A stretch of DNA of 64,000 nt from Apoda limacodes (taxonomy: Eukaryota; Arthropoda; Insecta; Lepidoptera; Limacodidae), in contig OX291544.1 in NCBI GenBank assembly GCA_946406115.1, forward strand, positions 18,617,521 through 18,681,520, written 5' to 3'. Numbering within the stretch: position 1 is the first letter of the stretch; each line of letters starts with the position of its first letter. The notes below the pieces were generated by a model. The model was not told where the DNA came from, did not search any database, and saw nothing but the letters and a program-made list of their open reading frames with translations. Of this stretch, positions 51,401 through 59,454 are shown piece by piece. A program made the position numbers and the translations under genes.

Positions 51401-51934
51401 AATAACTAATTGTTTAACTTTGATAACAATTGATTGATTGATAATAATAATAATAATAATTGACAGTAGATTTTAGCAGTTCTTTTCCTACTCTATGCAA
51501 TAAAAAAAATTGGTAATTATATCAAAATCTTGTAATTTTTACTGTACATATAACTTTCTATTAAATTGTTTCCTCACTTAAAATCTAACAAGTCAATTGT
51601 ATGTACTGTTATCACACAGTTATGACACAAGTGTAATAGTGCTTTGAAGAAAAAATCTCTCAAGTCAATCCTTGTTGTATTGGTTCCTATAATCCAATGT
51701 ACAAAAGGGTGCGCTGAGGAAGAAAGACAAGTCCAGATTTTTACCTACCGCCTTTTATTTGCTCTGACCGTTTCACACAGAAAACTGAAAAAAAGGAAGT
51801 CTATTTGGTTAGAATATAGATACCTTTACATTTGCAATTGATGCGATCATTTCGACATATGAACTTCCTCTCTTCTGGTCAAAAATTGAGCAGAGATTCT
51901 TTCCATTCGTTAAACAAATTCTGCATTCTTCCAT
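30416..51934 (-). CDS. ZAD-C2H2 zinc-finger protein, complete, nine exons
   Basis: Nuclear DNA-binding factor of the insect ZAD family. Exons on the minus strand: 51824-51934 (ATG at 51932-51934), 47851-47942, 46103-46394, 45402-45504, 42316-42537, 40471-40618, 39252-39318, 38069-38215, 30416-30697 (TAA). All have GT-AG borders and phases that join without a break; the sum is 1464 nt, 487 residues. The ZAD is split over exons 1-2: C4-X2-C7 (MEECRICL) and C49-X2-C52 (DKICRACRRKL), the zinc-binding dimerisation domain. Exons 3-5 give a charged, poorly ordered linker. A short finger (CPYCGKLTKSLKSHILVH, X9) lies in exon 5. Five canonical fingers follow over exons 6-9, each split by an intron, the last being CSQPYSYKHDFNRH with H-X4-H. 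The tail ends NRPIPNDINV. Intron 8 (7.4 kb) holds large repeats. DNA targets cannot be told from sequence. Confidence 0.9.
30715..30880 (-). repeat. LINE 3'-end fragment in ZAD gene intron 8
   Basis: Starts with poly(T) and TATACCACTGGCAAACAAGC, then GTGCGTTGCCAAACC and CTAATAACTTCTTTCATGA: the inverted 3' end of the LINE family at 11560-13383. Confidence 0.6.
31566..31712. repeat. Repeat shared with 37376-37492
   Basis: GCCGCAGATGGCCTTTACAACTACACGCGGACTAACTT... reappears at 37402 with few changes. Both strands stay open: plus reads TTTRGLTFAAVLLAL, minus reads AAKVSPRVVV. It is probably a piece of a mobile element of unknown class, with a T-run directly upstream in both copies. Confidence 0.5.
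31714..32649. other. Intronic, no gene; promoter-like stretch
   Basis: Nothing coding. On the plus strand TTTATATAAAGGAGTCAGCC at about 32229-32248 looks like a TATA box followed by a plausible leader (AGTGCATTAAAGTG). It may be an old LTR promoter next to the inverted repeat that begins near 32650. (AT)-rich microsatellite at 32630-32665. Confidence 0.3.
32650..35310. repeat. Large permuted inverted repeat
   Basis: Segment P (about 32650-32968, ...GCAGATATAACATGAGACGA ... AATTTATTTACAAAAGTG) recurs inverted at about 34217-34526. Segment Q (about 32969-33793, ATTATAATATTCATGGCTGA ... ATATTAAAATTACTTCTCAA) recurs inverted at about 34527-35310, with about 45 bp missing from the second copy. 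Identity looks well above 95 percent. The plus-strand order is P-Q-spacer-P'-Q', so the two 1.1-kb copies are inverted and circularly permuted. A frame at 34109-34372 overlaps P' but matches nothing I recognise. Lies in intron 8 of the ZAD gene. Confidence 0.85.
35311..36447. other. Intronic, no gene
   Basis: AT-rich intron sequence with short simple repeats ((AC)n near 36261-36274). A frame at 36214-36408 is not supported by any domain. Confidence 0.35.
36448..36783. repeat. 336-bp direct repeat, copy 1
   Basis: Aligns without gaps to 37493-37828 at a constant offset of 1045, from GTGTTCTGGACACGAACC to CTAGTACAACTAGTTATCTG; only a handful of substitutions (for example CCTTGG/CCTCGG and AATGAG/AATCAG) are seen. 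Confidence 0.85.
37121..37370 (-). repeat. LINE polymerase fragment
   Basis: The minus strand reads NPFRGFPLDSRLNFRAHIKR and VRDRAAFALGRLKPMLD, a conserved stretch from the C-terminal half of jockey-like LINE ORF2 (the VTLDSRL...HI region). Short, with no other domain around it. Confidence 0.6.
37493..37828. repeat. 336-bp direct repeat, copy 2
   Basis: Second copy of 36448-36783. The ends are not TG...CA, so a tandem segmental duplication with 1045-bp period is more likely than a pair of LTRs. Confidence 0.8.
40880..41430 (+). mobile_element. PIF/Harbinger (HARBI1-like) transposon relic
   Basis: 41045-41236 encodes KLWTLRLLIRRYRKKIQKTF then WVYPF...NADGNYFYRKYKAL and MFSEFFRMSIS, continuing after a stop with ELLNLLTPYLQKQP. 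This is the N-terminus of lepidopteran HARBI1-like nucleases, upstream of the DDE core, which is missing. The fragment is flanked on both sides by TGCGATGCG/GCGATGCG motifs (40904-40960, about 41353, 41380 and 41415), perhaps subterminal transposase sites. Confidence 0.55.
40903..40962. repeat. 18-bp tandem repeat, three units
   Basis: GCGATGCGATTTCGTGCG is repeated three times head to tail, with a fourth degenerate unit (GCAAGGCGTCTCCG). It is a multiple of three, so it stays open in frame on both strands. Confidence 0.85.
41480..41640 (+). repeat. Short interspersed lepidopteran repeat
   Basis: AGTAATATTATAAATGTGAAAG ... CTTCAACCATTGGACGAATG: the TATTATAAATGCGAAAGT-type 5' end shared with 18555-18610 and, inverted, 45985-46075. 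Confidence 0.45.
41855..42010 (+). mobile_element. RTE 3'-end fragment
   Basis: Residues recoverable across frames include RWTDNLVRAPGSRVLH after a GDRPRTERCSVG-like stretch, which is the extreme C-terminus of the RTE family seen at 6880 and 48610. Confidence 0.5.
42660..45040. other. ZAD gene intron 4, decayed repeats only
   Basis: No exon found. 42920-43270 is a repeat containing TGATGCGAAGCATCAGAGAG and ending AAACAAACATACAAACATACAGG. 43520-43720 contains GTAGTGTAAAGCCTTTACTC and CGCTCACAGCGTTAGG, also repeat-like. The remainder is AT-rich. Confidence 0.35.
45045..45360 (+). mobile_element. RTE 3'-end fragment
   Basis: Frames give LPMMTYGTEKS, then residues corresponding to LRVAQRAMERAMLG (45150-45190) and LKCQWTGHIACQ (45270-45300). 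Same region of the RTE ORF as 8160-8330 and 50220-50420. Confidence 0.6.
45570..45750 (-). repeat. LINE 3'-end fragment
   Basis: CTTTTTTTATAAACCACTAAAG ... GTTTAGCGGTTACCATAGCGG ... CAGCCTGTGGACGG ... GAGTTGCCAATCCTTTAG ... AAAAACCTCATA: inverted copy of the tail at 13310-13383. Confidence 0.55.
46395..47850. other. ZAD gene intron 2, repeat debris
   Basis: No coding sequence. 46780-46905 contains CTCGGAAACGGCTATAACGA and TGCAGGGGGTTTCAGGGGCG, a box common in non-autonomous lepidopteran repeats. 46970-47070 has a short local duplication (CAACACTAAAGCTACCTGACAATAGATGGC / CAACACTAAAGCTACTTGCCAATGGATGGC at roughly 47001 and 47038). Confidence 0.4.
48610..49490 (+). mobile_element. RTE-type LINE relic in ZAD gene intron 1
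   Basis: In order: CVAFVDYEKALESIET (48650-48690), VKCLYNS, MTVRLQDLNMKPIQLQKGVR (48760-48820), QGEVISMKPFTTVLEDVFQL, LEWKGHVTNINGVKI, THLRYAEDIVFMAELLE (catalytic YADD changed to YAED) and VGLEMNMHKMK. After a frame loss, motifs FKKGVNRRIKLGWEAFGKLH and LPAMSCGS follow. It is the best-preserved RTE copy in the window, still frameshifted. Confidence 0.75.
50060..50430 (+). mobile_element. RTE 3'-half fragment
   Basis: Reads VVDYTYLVQ, a stop, VQLGKSNFEEEVTRRIQLG, AAFGKLTKYATSF, then PLKEA and RALLGVSWHK. This overlaps the segment at 8030-8290. Upstream (49880-50066) is an open frame without a recognised domain. Confidence 0.6.
50916..51290 (+). pseudogene. LINE RNase H domain fragment
   Basis: An open frame reads FQAECVGITRAATAVLS, RLILECHCKLQKIAFKYQ, LQWIHGHSGSLGNDAADQLA and KRGSDTP. 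Q-A-E, H-G-H-S-G and N-D-A-A-D are the RNase H signature (catalytic E, H and D present). It is the RNase H of an RNase H-bearing non-LTR element, cut off from its polymerase. It ends in RTLQLHNKQ. Stranded in intron 1 of the ZAD gene, opposite to its direction. Confidence 0.75.
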
Positions 51935-52504
51935 ATTTACAAAATTATTCAAATTATGTACGAAATTGATTTAAACCACAAAAACTTAACCCACAGAGTA
52001 TCTACATTGTTTACGAAACTTCTTCTTTCTTTGATTTCGCATTATTGCAAATCATTTCTCCAGAGTCATGTGTAAATATAGTTCTGTGCTTTTATCTAAG
52101 TTTGGCAAAGCGCCATATTCAAGTTTTATCGCGGCGATATCGCGCGTCCTCGTTTACATATCCCAAGATAAGGCGGGAGTTTTGGTGTGGATCCGTCAGA
52201 AATTGTGCGTCATGTCCTGCTTATTTCTTCATAATTCACAATTCATGAGCCTTCGGTGCACAATTCTTGACAAGCTTTCGTAAAACATTGCTAAAATATA
52301 CATATCGAAACACACTAAACGAATTCAGAAAAATTAAACACGAAAAAACACCACTCCTTCTTAAGATTCGCCCCAAAACTCCCATTTACAAAACTTAACC
52401 CAAAGATATTAAGGCCGCGTTCATTTAATAGAAAGTTCCCACGTTTGATACTTTTCACACTTTTGATAACGACAGTTATCGTTCGTGTAGCTAGGCTTGC
52501 CAGA
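51935..52504. other. Upstream region of the ZAD gene
   Basis: Promoter side of the ZAD gene; no clear TATA box on the minus strand. 52085-52215 contains AAGCGCCATATTC, CGATATCGCGCG and GGAGTTTTGGTGTGGATC, partly shared with 59405-59455 (GGGGTTTTGGTGTTAATC), so a repeat may overlap the 5' end. Confidence 0.35.
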
Positions 52505-52587
52505 TACCCCGTATTTTACGGGTTAGCCCTTTTTTGAGGCTTCAACAAAATAGAAACCCGTAATTAACAAAATAAAATACGGGGTAG
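52505..52587. repeat. Short inverted repeat
   Basis: TACCCCGTATTTTA at 52505 is exactly mirrored by TAAAATACGGGGTA ending near 52587, with inner ACGGGTT/AACCCGTAA also inverted. Looks like a tiny MITE or a hairpin. Confidence 0.7.
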
Positions 52588-52599
52588 TATTTATGGTTG

Positions 52600-52920
52600 G
52601 AGATGTCGCGGTCAAAAATCAACATTCTATGTTATAAAGGCGGCGACGGAGCAGATATCCTCCCATAGGAACATGCATACACCGGCACGACTCACAAAAT
52701 TGTGCTCAAGTTTTTAGCCGGGTTTGTAAAGGTATTTCGGCCTGGCAAGATATCTGCGTCTCCGTTAGAAAAAGAATGATTGGCTGCGCAGTCTCGAGAT
52801 GGTGGTGGATTGCGTTAAGATTTGCTTGAATACCCCTGATGTTGCAAAAATCCACATAATATGTGGATGGAGTAGCCGCTGTGAAAACTCGTTTTCTTTT
52901 ATTTTTCCTAGCCATTATTT
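52600..52920 (-). mobile_element. LINE 5' end: endonuclease start fragment
   Basis: The minus strand opens MARKNKRKRVFTAATP, then VDFCNIRGIQANLNAIHHHL, ETAQPIILFLTETQIS and, after a stop, GGYLLRRRLYN. The N-R-G and LTETQ motifs start an apurinic-type LINE endonuclease. Unusually, the 5' end is kept and the 3' part is lost. Confidence 0.65.
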
Positions 52921-52949
52921 TTGAAAAAAGTTACTAAGACTATATATTA

Positions 52950-53293
52950 TGAGGATTCACTGCACAGACAGCTCACAGGACAAAGGTGCGGTACTAGAAC
53001 TGTTGAAGCTCAGCACTGATAATACGGTTGCTGGCATGGCTGGTGGAAGGGCCCCTGGTCCCCCTCTGTTGTAGGTAGTAGCCGGGTCCAACAGGTTGGC
53101 GATTCAACCTCCCAGGGCGGAGATTAAGTGATCCCTGGGTTCGGGAACCCGTTCAACCTGCTGGCGGCCAGCGGTCACGCCATATCTGCGCTGGGCAATT
53201 ACATTAACGAGCAACGCTTTTCAGGAGCTCTGGCAACCTTACTTACCGCCAGGAACACACTACTCAATGTAAGCGTTATTATAGCCGCGGTTT
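52950..53293. other. Unassigned GC-richer stretch 5' of the gypsy element
   Basis: A frame from 53128 reads IPGFGNPFNLLAASGHAIS then NYINEQRFSGALATLL and runs on into the LTR. No family recognised; possibly part of another element into which the gypsy element inserted. Confidence 0.3.
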
Positions 53294-53475
53294 ACTGTGA
53301 GATGCATGTAACGTCATATAGATATCACATTGCATGTGCATCGCTGCCATAAGTGTAATACATTATATTGTACCTAGATAGTAAGTGTGGTAGGCTTAAG
53401 GTATCTTTGGAGCCGCAAGGACGGCTAATATACTATTATACGACGGTACCGCCTTTCATTTTGGGTCCCAATACA
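53294..53475 (+). repeat. 5' LTR
   Basis: From about TGTGAGATGCATG to ...GGGTCCCAATACA, immediately followed by the TGGCGACC primer-binding site. Matches 57001-57079 plus 58996-59098 (GCATGTAACGTCATATAGAT, TAGATAGTAAGTGTG, GGTATCTTTGGAGCCGCA). Confidence 0.8.
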
Positions 53476-53610
53476 TGGCGACCCTGCCAAAAGTTATTAT
53501 GTTGCGTCGGTATTAAGTAATTTATTTATTATATAAATATGAAAATTGGACTTTTTTTGGAATTGGAGTTTCGCGTACTAAAAATTAAATAAATAAGGAA
53601 GATTGGAAAA

Positions 53611-53889
53611 ATGGGAAAAAGTTACTCGAAGGACGAAGTAATCATCGCTCAGAACGCTGCCGGAGGTAACAACGATGCTGGACTCAGAGACATCGGATTT
53701 CACATGAGCAATGCCAATATTATCATGATGGTGTTCCTGTCCATACTGGGGTTAGCTGTCTTATACGCCATTTACAAGGGTTACAAGAGGTGCCATTCCA
53801 AATGGATCCAGAGGGAAGTTGCGCGTGAGGCCATCCAGCGTCTAAGATTATCGGTTCGAGGAAGACCCAAGACCGAGGACCTAGCCTGA
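53611..53889 (+). CDS. Small predicted myristoylated membrane protein of the gypsy element
   Basis: A 92-residue intact frame. The N-terminus MGKSYSKDE fits an N-myristoylation signal (Gly2, Ser6). A single hydrophobic segment lies at about residues 39-55 (IIMMVFLSILGLAVLYAIY). A basic C-terminal tail follows (KGYKRCHSKWIQREVAREAI, then RLRLSVRGRP). It sits directly after the 5' LTR and primer-binding site, where gag would be expected. Similar small frames occur in some arthropod gypsy elements as far as I recall; the function is not known to me. The open state contrasts with the broken pol. Could also be a leftover of a longer protein. Confidence 0.6.
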   Translation: MGKSYSKDEVIIAQNAAGGNNDAGLRDIGFHMSNANIIMMVFLSILGLAVLYAIYKGYKRCHSKWIQREVAREAIQRLRLSVRGRPKTEDLA

Positions 53890-54194
53890 TCATATAGTGC
53901 GTGTGAGTGTTTAGTGAAAACGGAATATGAAAAGTGTAAAAGTGCGTAAACAAAGTGCTGATTTTAAAAACGGATCCTAAATGGTAAAATAATTGCATTG
54001 TTTTATTTAAACATTACTAATTGTAATGACTTGTTTTTATAATAAATCTGCATAAATTAGTCGCTAGGTACATCGAACGCATTCCAATGCGCCGACAGCG
54101 ATGAAGTTCTCAGTACTGTAATATGAGAGCAATCTGTTAAGGCGACGCTCTCGCAGTTAAATTTTAGATATATTTTTTTTTACTTTATTTTATA

Positions 54195-56901
54195 ATGTGT
54201 GTGTACTATACTAGTCCTATTTTATTAGTAAAAGTTAGACTCAACTCAAAAAAATGGCGTATAGTAATAGACTATAGAAAACTCTATGAACACTTATTGG
54301 ATGATAAATTCCCGCTACCTAATATCACAGATATTTTAGATTCTTTATCAGGTGCCGTATATTTAACGCATTTAGATCTTTTTCAAGGATTTTTTCAATT
54401 AGGTCTGAATCCAGACAGTAGGTCATGCACAGCCTTTACAACCAGTTCAAACCAGTATCAATTTAAAAGGGTTCCTATGGGGCTCAAGGTCAGTCCAAAT
54501 TCCTTCTCTAGAATGATGACAATAGCCATGTCAGGTCTTAATTATGAAAAATGCCTAGTATATCAAGACGACCTTGTAGTATTTGGCAGAAATTTAGATT
54601 TTCATAATAAAAACTTAATTGACGTTTTGAATAGACTGAGGTCTGTAAAATTAAAATTAAATCCAGCTAAATGTAGTTTTTTGCAGAAAGAAGTTTTATT
54701 TTTAGGCCATATTGTAACAAAAAATGGTGTACAACCAGACCCAGAAAAAACAAGAGTTTTGGAAAATTACCCAACACCCAAAAATTGTGATGAAGTTAAG
54801 CGTTTTGTTGCATTCGCTAATTATCATCGTAAATTTATACCTAAATTCGCTGAAATAGCATACCCCTTAAACAATTTAAGTCGCAAACATGTTGAATTTA
54901 ATTGCGATTCCAAGTGTGAAAAGTCTTTCAAATATTTGAAAAAATCTTTAAGTAGCCCACCAGTATTACAATACCCAGATTTTTCTCGCGATAAGGAATT
55001 TATTTTGCAAACGAATGCATCAGGCTATAGTTTAGATTCAGTTTTATGTAACGCAGACGGAAGGCCTGTTGCTTACGCCAACAGATCTTTAAATAAAGCA
55101 GAAAAAAATATATAAAAAATAAATAATATATACCCTACCATAGAAAAGGAGCTTTTAGCTATTGTGTGGAGTGTTAAATATTTTCGCCCATATTTATACG
55201 GTAGACATTTTAAGGTCCAAACTGACCACAGACCTTTAGTGTTCTTGTTCAACATGCGTGATCCGTCCAGTAGGTTAATAAAGTTCAGATTGTGCTTAGG
55301 ACCATACGATTACACTGTCGAGTATGTCCGTGGATGTTCTAATGTAGCTGATTCGTTATCACGTATTGTCATCACATCGTCACCGCTAAGCGAAATGAAC
55401 GAGCGTGTAATTAATGTTATGACTAGAGCGCAGAAGCAGAGGATGCACGAGATAAGCGCGAGTGATAATACGTCAAATTCTTTGGCTGATAATAGTACTC
55501 CCTAATGAACTCAAGGCCTGATCACCTGAGAGTTGTGGAGATTATTAAAAAATCAAATGATTTCGTCGAATTATCAAATATTTCTCATAAAGAACTAAGT
55601 TAATTACGTAAAAATAATTTTATTTCGATAGAAACAAATAAATTAATTTATGTTTCTTCAAAAAGTACGATTTACATAAATCCTTATTCTCAATAGTTAT
55701 CTACGCGAGCTGTGTTAATGAGAGATTTGGATTCTCTTTGTAAACGTATAAATATTGATAAGATATGTATAGTCAAAAGTGAAAATACAAAAAATATAAT
55801 TAAAGAGTTAACTCAATTTATAAAAATTACTCCCAGCTGGTCCGGACCACAATTATGTATAATAAAAGGAGTTCAAAGAATAGATAATGAAGACGCCAGA
55901 CGTGTTATCTTAAATGATTTTCACTTATTGCCTACAAGTGGTCATGAAGGTATTGGACGAATGACAAACAATATAAAGAGACATTATTTTTGGCCTTCGA
56001 TAGAAAAAGATGTTAGAAATTTTGTAGGAAAATGTGACAAATGCCAGAAAAATAAATACTGTGTAAGTACAAAAGAGCCTATGGTCGTTACGACTACGGC
56101 CACGTCGGCATTCGATAAAGTTTGTAGAACCTCTCAATAGGGACTCAGGTAATTTTACCTATGCATTAACTCTACAGTGCGAGTTCACGAAATTCGTGGA
56201 GGCTTATCTATTGCAGTCTAAGGACGCGGTAAGTGTCGTGAAAGCTTTTGTAAATAATTTTATTCTAAGGTATGGAATACCGAGAGAGATCGCCACCGAT
56301 CGAGGAACAGAGTTTATCGCTTCTACAATGTCTGAGGTTTGTAAACTCTTAAACATATCTCAAATTACGTCAACAAGCTATAGGAGAGTATAGGTGCTTT
56401 AGAAAATACACATAAAACGTTAGGTGCATATTTAAGAATAAATTGTGAAAACCGATATGATAATTGGAGTGTATGGTTACCGTATTGATGTTTTGCTTAC
56501 AATAATTGCATTGTGAAACAAACTATACACCTCAGGAATTAGTATTCGGCAGAGTGTGTAACATACCTAATAATTTAAGTACTAGAATAGAACCCTTATA
56601 TAATTATGATGGCTATCCACTTGAGCTTAAGTATAGATTACAAGTGTCACAAAGTGACGCAAGAGAAAACCTATGTAAAAATAAATTTTTGAGAAAATAT
56701 AATAGTGATAAGAATATTAATCCTGTTAGTTATAAGAACGATGACTTAATATTAATAAAAAATCCGTCAGGTGATAAAAGTGAAAAATTGTATTTAGGTC
56801 CATATTTAGTTTTAGAAGACTGTTCACCTAATGTGAAAATTATAAAAAATGGTAAAATAGATACTGTTCATAAATACAGAGCTAAATTGTATAACTCCTA
56901 A
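54195..56901 (+). pseudogene. Gypsy pol relic (reverse transcriptase, RNase H, integrase)
   Basis: Reverse transcriptase 54195-55115: KKWRIVIDYRKL, FPLPNITDILDSL, LTHLDLFQGFFQL, QFKRVPMGLKVSP and the catalytic YQDD box, then the connection segment. A stop at 55113 interrupts the RNase H, which resumes in another frame (YPTIEKELLAIVWSVKYFRP, TDHRPLVFLFNM, SNVADSLSR). Integrase 55712-56901: a zinc finger H-X(n)-H-X(n)-CDKCQ (about 55920-56050), then a frame loss near 56130 that removes the segment carrying the first catalytic Asp. The second Asp (IATDRGTEF) and the Glu (ALENTH, shifted frame near 56399) remain. The C-terminus has no chromodomain. At least four lesions; not functional. Confidence 0.85.
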
Positions 56902-57354
56902 GATTTTTATTTTTTTGTTATATGTTTAAAATGTTTCTTTTAGTATTTAGTGTAAAAAAAGGCTAAAATTTATCTTTTTTTTTCAAATTTGCATGGGCGG
57001 TGTAGTGTGTGCATGTAACGTCATATAGATATCACATTGCATGTGCATCGCTGCCATAAGTGTAATACATTATATTGTACGGTCGCGGTCAGAAAATGTT
57101 TACCAGTTTTGAAATTAGATTTTATATCATACTTTTTTCACTAAGTCTAAAATGCCATATCAAGTTACTTATTACCTTTCAAAAGCTATTATGCAAAATG
57201 ACGCATCGAGAAAAACAACAAGAATTATTGATCACTCTTTGATAATGGAACTAATATCTTTATTTGTTGAAATGACATTTATCAAAAAATATTGTTTGAA
57301 CGTCGTTTTGACAAGAGTAAAATTTTACAAAAGATTTTTTCATAACGAAATATA

Positions 57355-58321
57355 ATGGCAAGTTTAACCCTGGCGCAAAGATGGACATAGTATTAGTGCT
57401 ATATCACGAGAACTCAATATATCGCGATTCACTGTGAGGTTTTGGATTAGGCGTCACGGCGAAGAAGGGCAAATAACAGATCATAGAAATACTTCAGGAC
57501 GACGACCGATACTAACCGCCGCACAAATAACAGAAATCATTCGTCGTTACGAAGAGAATGGTTTCACACCAACTAGTTATTTTGCTGCTTTATATGGTGT
57601 GAATGCTCGGACGATCCGACGAGCTTTGCACAATGTTGGACTACACTACAGACACAATGCTATTAAAGTGGAGCTGAAACCTCACCACAAAACAGCCCGG
57701 CTTAACTTTGCGCGACGACATCTCGATTTTGATTGGTCGAATACTATATTTACCGATGAAAAAACTTTTAAATCAAGCCAAGAGCCATCGGAAGATTAAC
57801 TTTATGGCGCTACAATCGAACTCGGTATGATGGTCATATTGTGCCTCAAAACGAGTCAGGTCGCATTACAGTAAACTTATGGGGGTGGATGAGCCTTGAC
57901 GGCGTCGGAGAACTGGCGTCGTTAGAGAATAGGGCTACGGCCATTAATTATGTGTCGCTTTTGGAAGAAGTGATGCTGCCTACTGTGCGCGTAGTGCATC
58001 CTGCAACGGAATTCCCACACATTACTTACGTTCAAGATAATGCACGGATACACACAGCCCGTGCTACTATGGCGTGGTTCAACATTCGCCACATTCAATG
58101 GCCCGCTCGGTCTGCTGATTTAAACCCTATTGAAAATTTATGGGGGCTTATGGTTCAACGCTGGGACTGTCAAAATGAAAGAAACCCTCAAGCTCTTAAA
58201 TCACACTGTGCTCGAGTATGGGATGATATCAGGTACTGATCTATGCACGCGACTTGTTGCATCTATGCGAGATAGACTACGTGCCGTCATAGCTGCAGAG
58301 GGAGGTTATACTAGATATTAA
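57355..58321 (+). pseudogene. Tc1-like transposase, frameshifted
   Basis: Nominal ATG at 57355. The helix-turn-helix part reads GHSISAISRELNISRFTVR and RRPILTAAQITEIIRRYEEN. The catalytic core follows: IFTDEKTF (first Asp), VQDNARIHTARATMAWF (second Asp) and ADLNPIENLWG (Glu). The C-terminus is MRDRLRAVIAAEGGYTRY with TAA at 58321. Frame breaks lie near 57385, 57785-57835 and 58230. The spacing between the second Asp and the Glu is 31 residues, shorter than the usual 34 of Tc1. All three acidic residues remain, but the frameshifts make it inactive. Confidence 0.85.
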
Positions 58322-58441
58322 ATAAAGATTTTCGAAGTGTGTATTTTATTATTTTCTTATTTAAAGAACTAAAATAATAGTTTTTTCAAAGAAGGTTTTC
58401 TATATATTAAAACTTGATAGTAGTCAGTCCATCTCCTAGAG

Positions 58442-58848
58442 CAGAGATGGCGAACCCATGGCAATTCGGGTACGCCAATCATTTATGAAATTTCTATTTT
58501 CACCTACATATGCTTGCAAGTCATTTTTAGAAATGAACTCTAGTTTAGCTTTCATACTGCTTAGTAACAAAGTACGAGCCTGCCCTAATGTGAGATTTTT
58601 AGCACCTAATTTGCAACAGCAGAAATCACACTAATTTTTTTTTTTATTTGAATATAAATATTAAACGTATCGATTGCTGTAAACATTTCAAGCTGCAAGT
58701 ATCTAAATAGCTTTAAGTTAACAGCAATTCGTTTAATTTTTCTCCATTATTATTAAGAAACCCAGATTTTTTGACGGCACGTCATAGGTACAGTATTGTT
58801 TTTTTTTTCATAGAAAATGGCACATTCATTAAAGGTTCGCCATCCCTG
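58442..58848. mobile_element. Non-autonomous hAT element
   Basis: 407 bp with inverted termini CAGAGATGGCGAACC (left) and GGTTCGCCATCCCTG (right), bounded by a perfect 8-bp target duplication TCCTAGAG (58434-58441 and 58849-58856). No coding frame. It is the innermost of three nested insertions. Confidence 0.9.
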
Positions 58849-59454
58849 TCCTAGAGCGGTTGATTGTCAAATTAGAAAAAAGATAATCTATGGTCAATCA
58901 ATTTATTATGAAATAGACATTTAGAACTTGTGACTTAAATGTGTGCATGCAATTGTGATCCTTAAGGTGGTAAACATTTTCTGACCGCGACTTTACCTAG
59001 ATAGTAAGTGTGATTGTCTTTAGGTATCTTTGGAGCCGCATGGACGACTACTATACTATTATACGACGTTACCGCCTTTCATGTTGGGTCCCAATACAGG
59101 AGGTACTTCCCCAGTTCGGGTTGCTCATTCGAGAAAGTACTCGCTATGCCCCGCTTTAATTGTTCGGGCGGCTTATTTGAGCGAGTACTCGCTTGGCCCT
59201 ACCTCTCTTAAATACTGTGACGAAGCGCGTTCGTTTTGGGATGAAGAATAATTATTTTAATTAATTTTATCACCTGTCATCCGTTCCTTTAGCATTGGTA
59301 TCAAAAATATCAAGAATTTTGTATTATCTGTATCAAACTGTCAACCGTTCGTTTACGATATTTTTGTTATTTTTGTCACTTTTGCTACCGAAAAATGAAA
59401 CTTTAGACCCATGTCTGGAAGTGGGGTTTTGGTGTTAATCTGTCAAATTGCCTT

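Larger units (their letters stand above)
57080..58993 (+). mobile_element. Tc1/mariner-superfamily transposon in the 3' LTR
   Basis: 1914 bp, flanked by TA (57078-57079 and 58994-58995). Terminal inverted repeats of about 24 bp: left GTCGCGGTCAGAAAATGTTT (from 57082), right the same read on the other strand (AAACATTTTCTGACCGCGAC, ending 58991). It contains a broken transposase (57355-58321) and, in its right flank, a hAT-type insertion (58442-58848). Orientation follows the transposase. Confidence 0.9.
53294..59098 (+). mobile_element. Ty3/gypsy LTR retrotransposon, degraded, with nested insertions
   Basis: LTRs of about 182 bp at 53294-53475 and 57001-59098 (the second split by a transposon). 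Just inside the 5' LTR, TGGCGACCCTGCC (53476) is a likely primer-binding site. Contents in order: a small membrane-protein frame (53611-53889), reverse transcriptase/RNase H (54195-55505) and integrase (55712-56901). Only about 300 bp separate the small frame from the reverse transcriptase, so gag and protease are missing. The LTRs differ at several sites, so it is not a fresh insertion. It lies upstream of the ZAD gene, in the opposite orientation. Confidence 0.85.
57001..59098 (+). repeat. 3' LTR, split by Tc1-like transposon
   Basis: 57001-57079 and 58996-59098 together rebuild the LTR. The break is a TA target duplication flanking the transposon at 57080-58993. It ends CCCAATACA like the 5' LTR. 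Confidence 0.8.
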
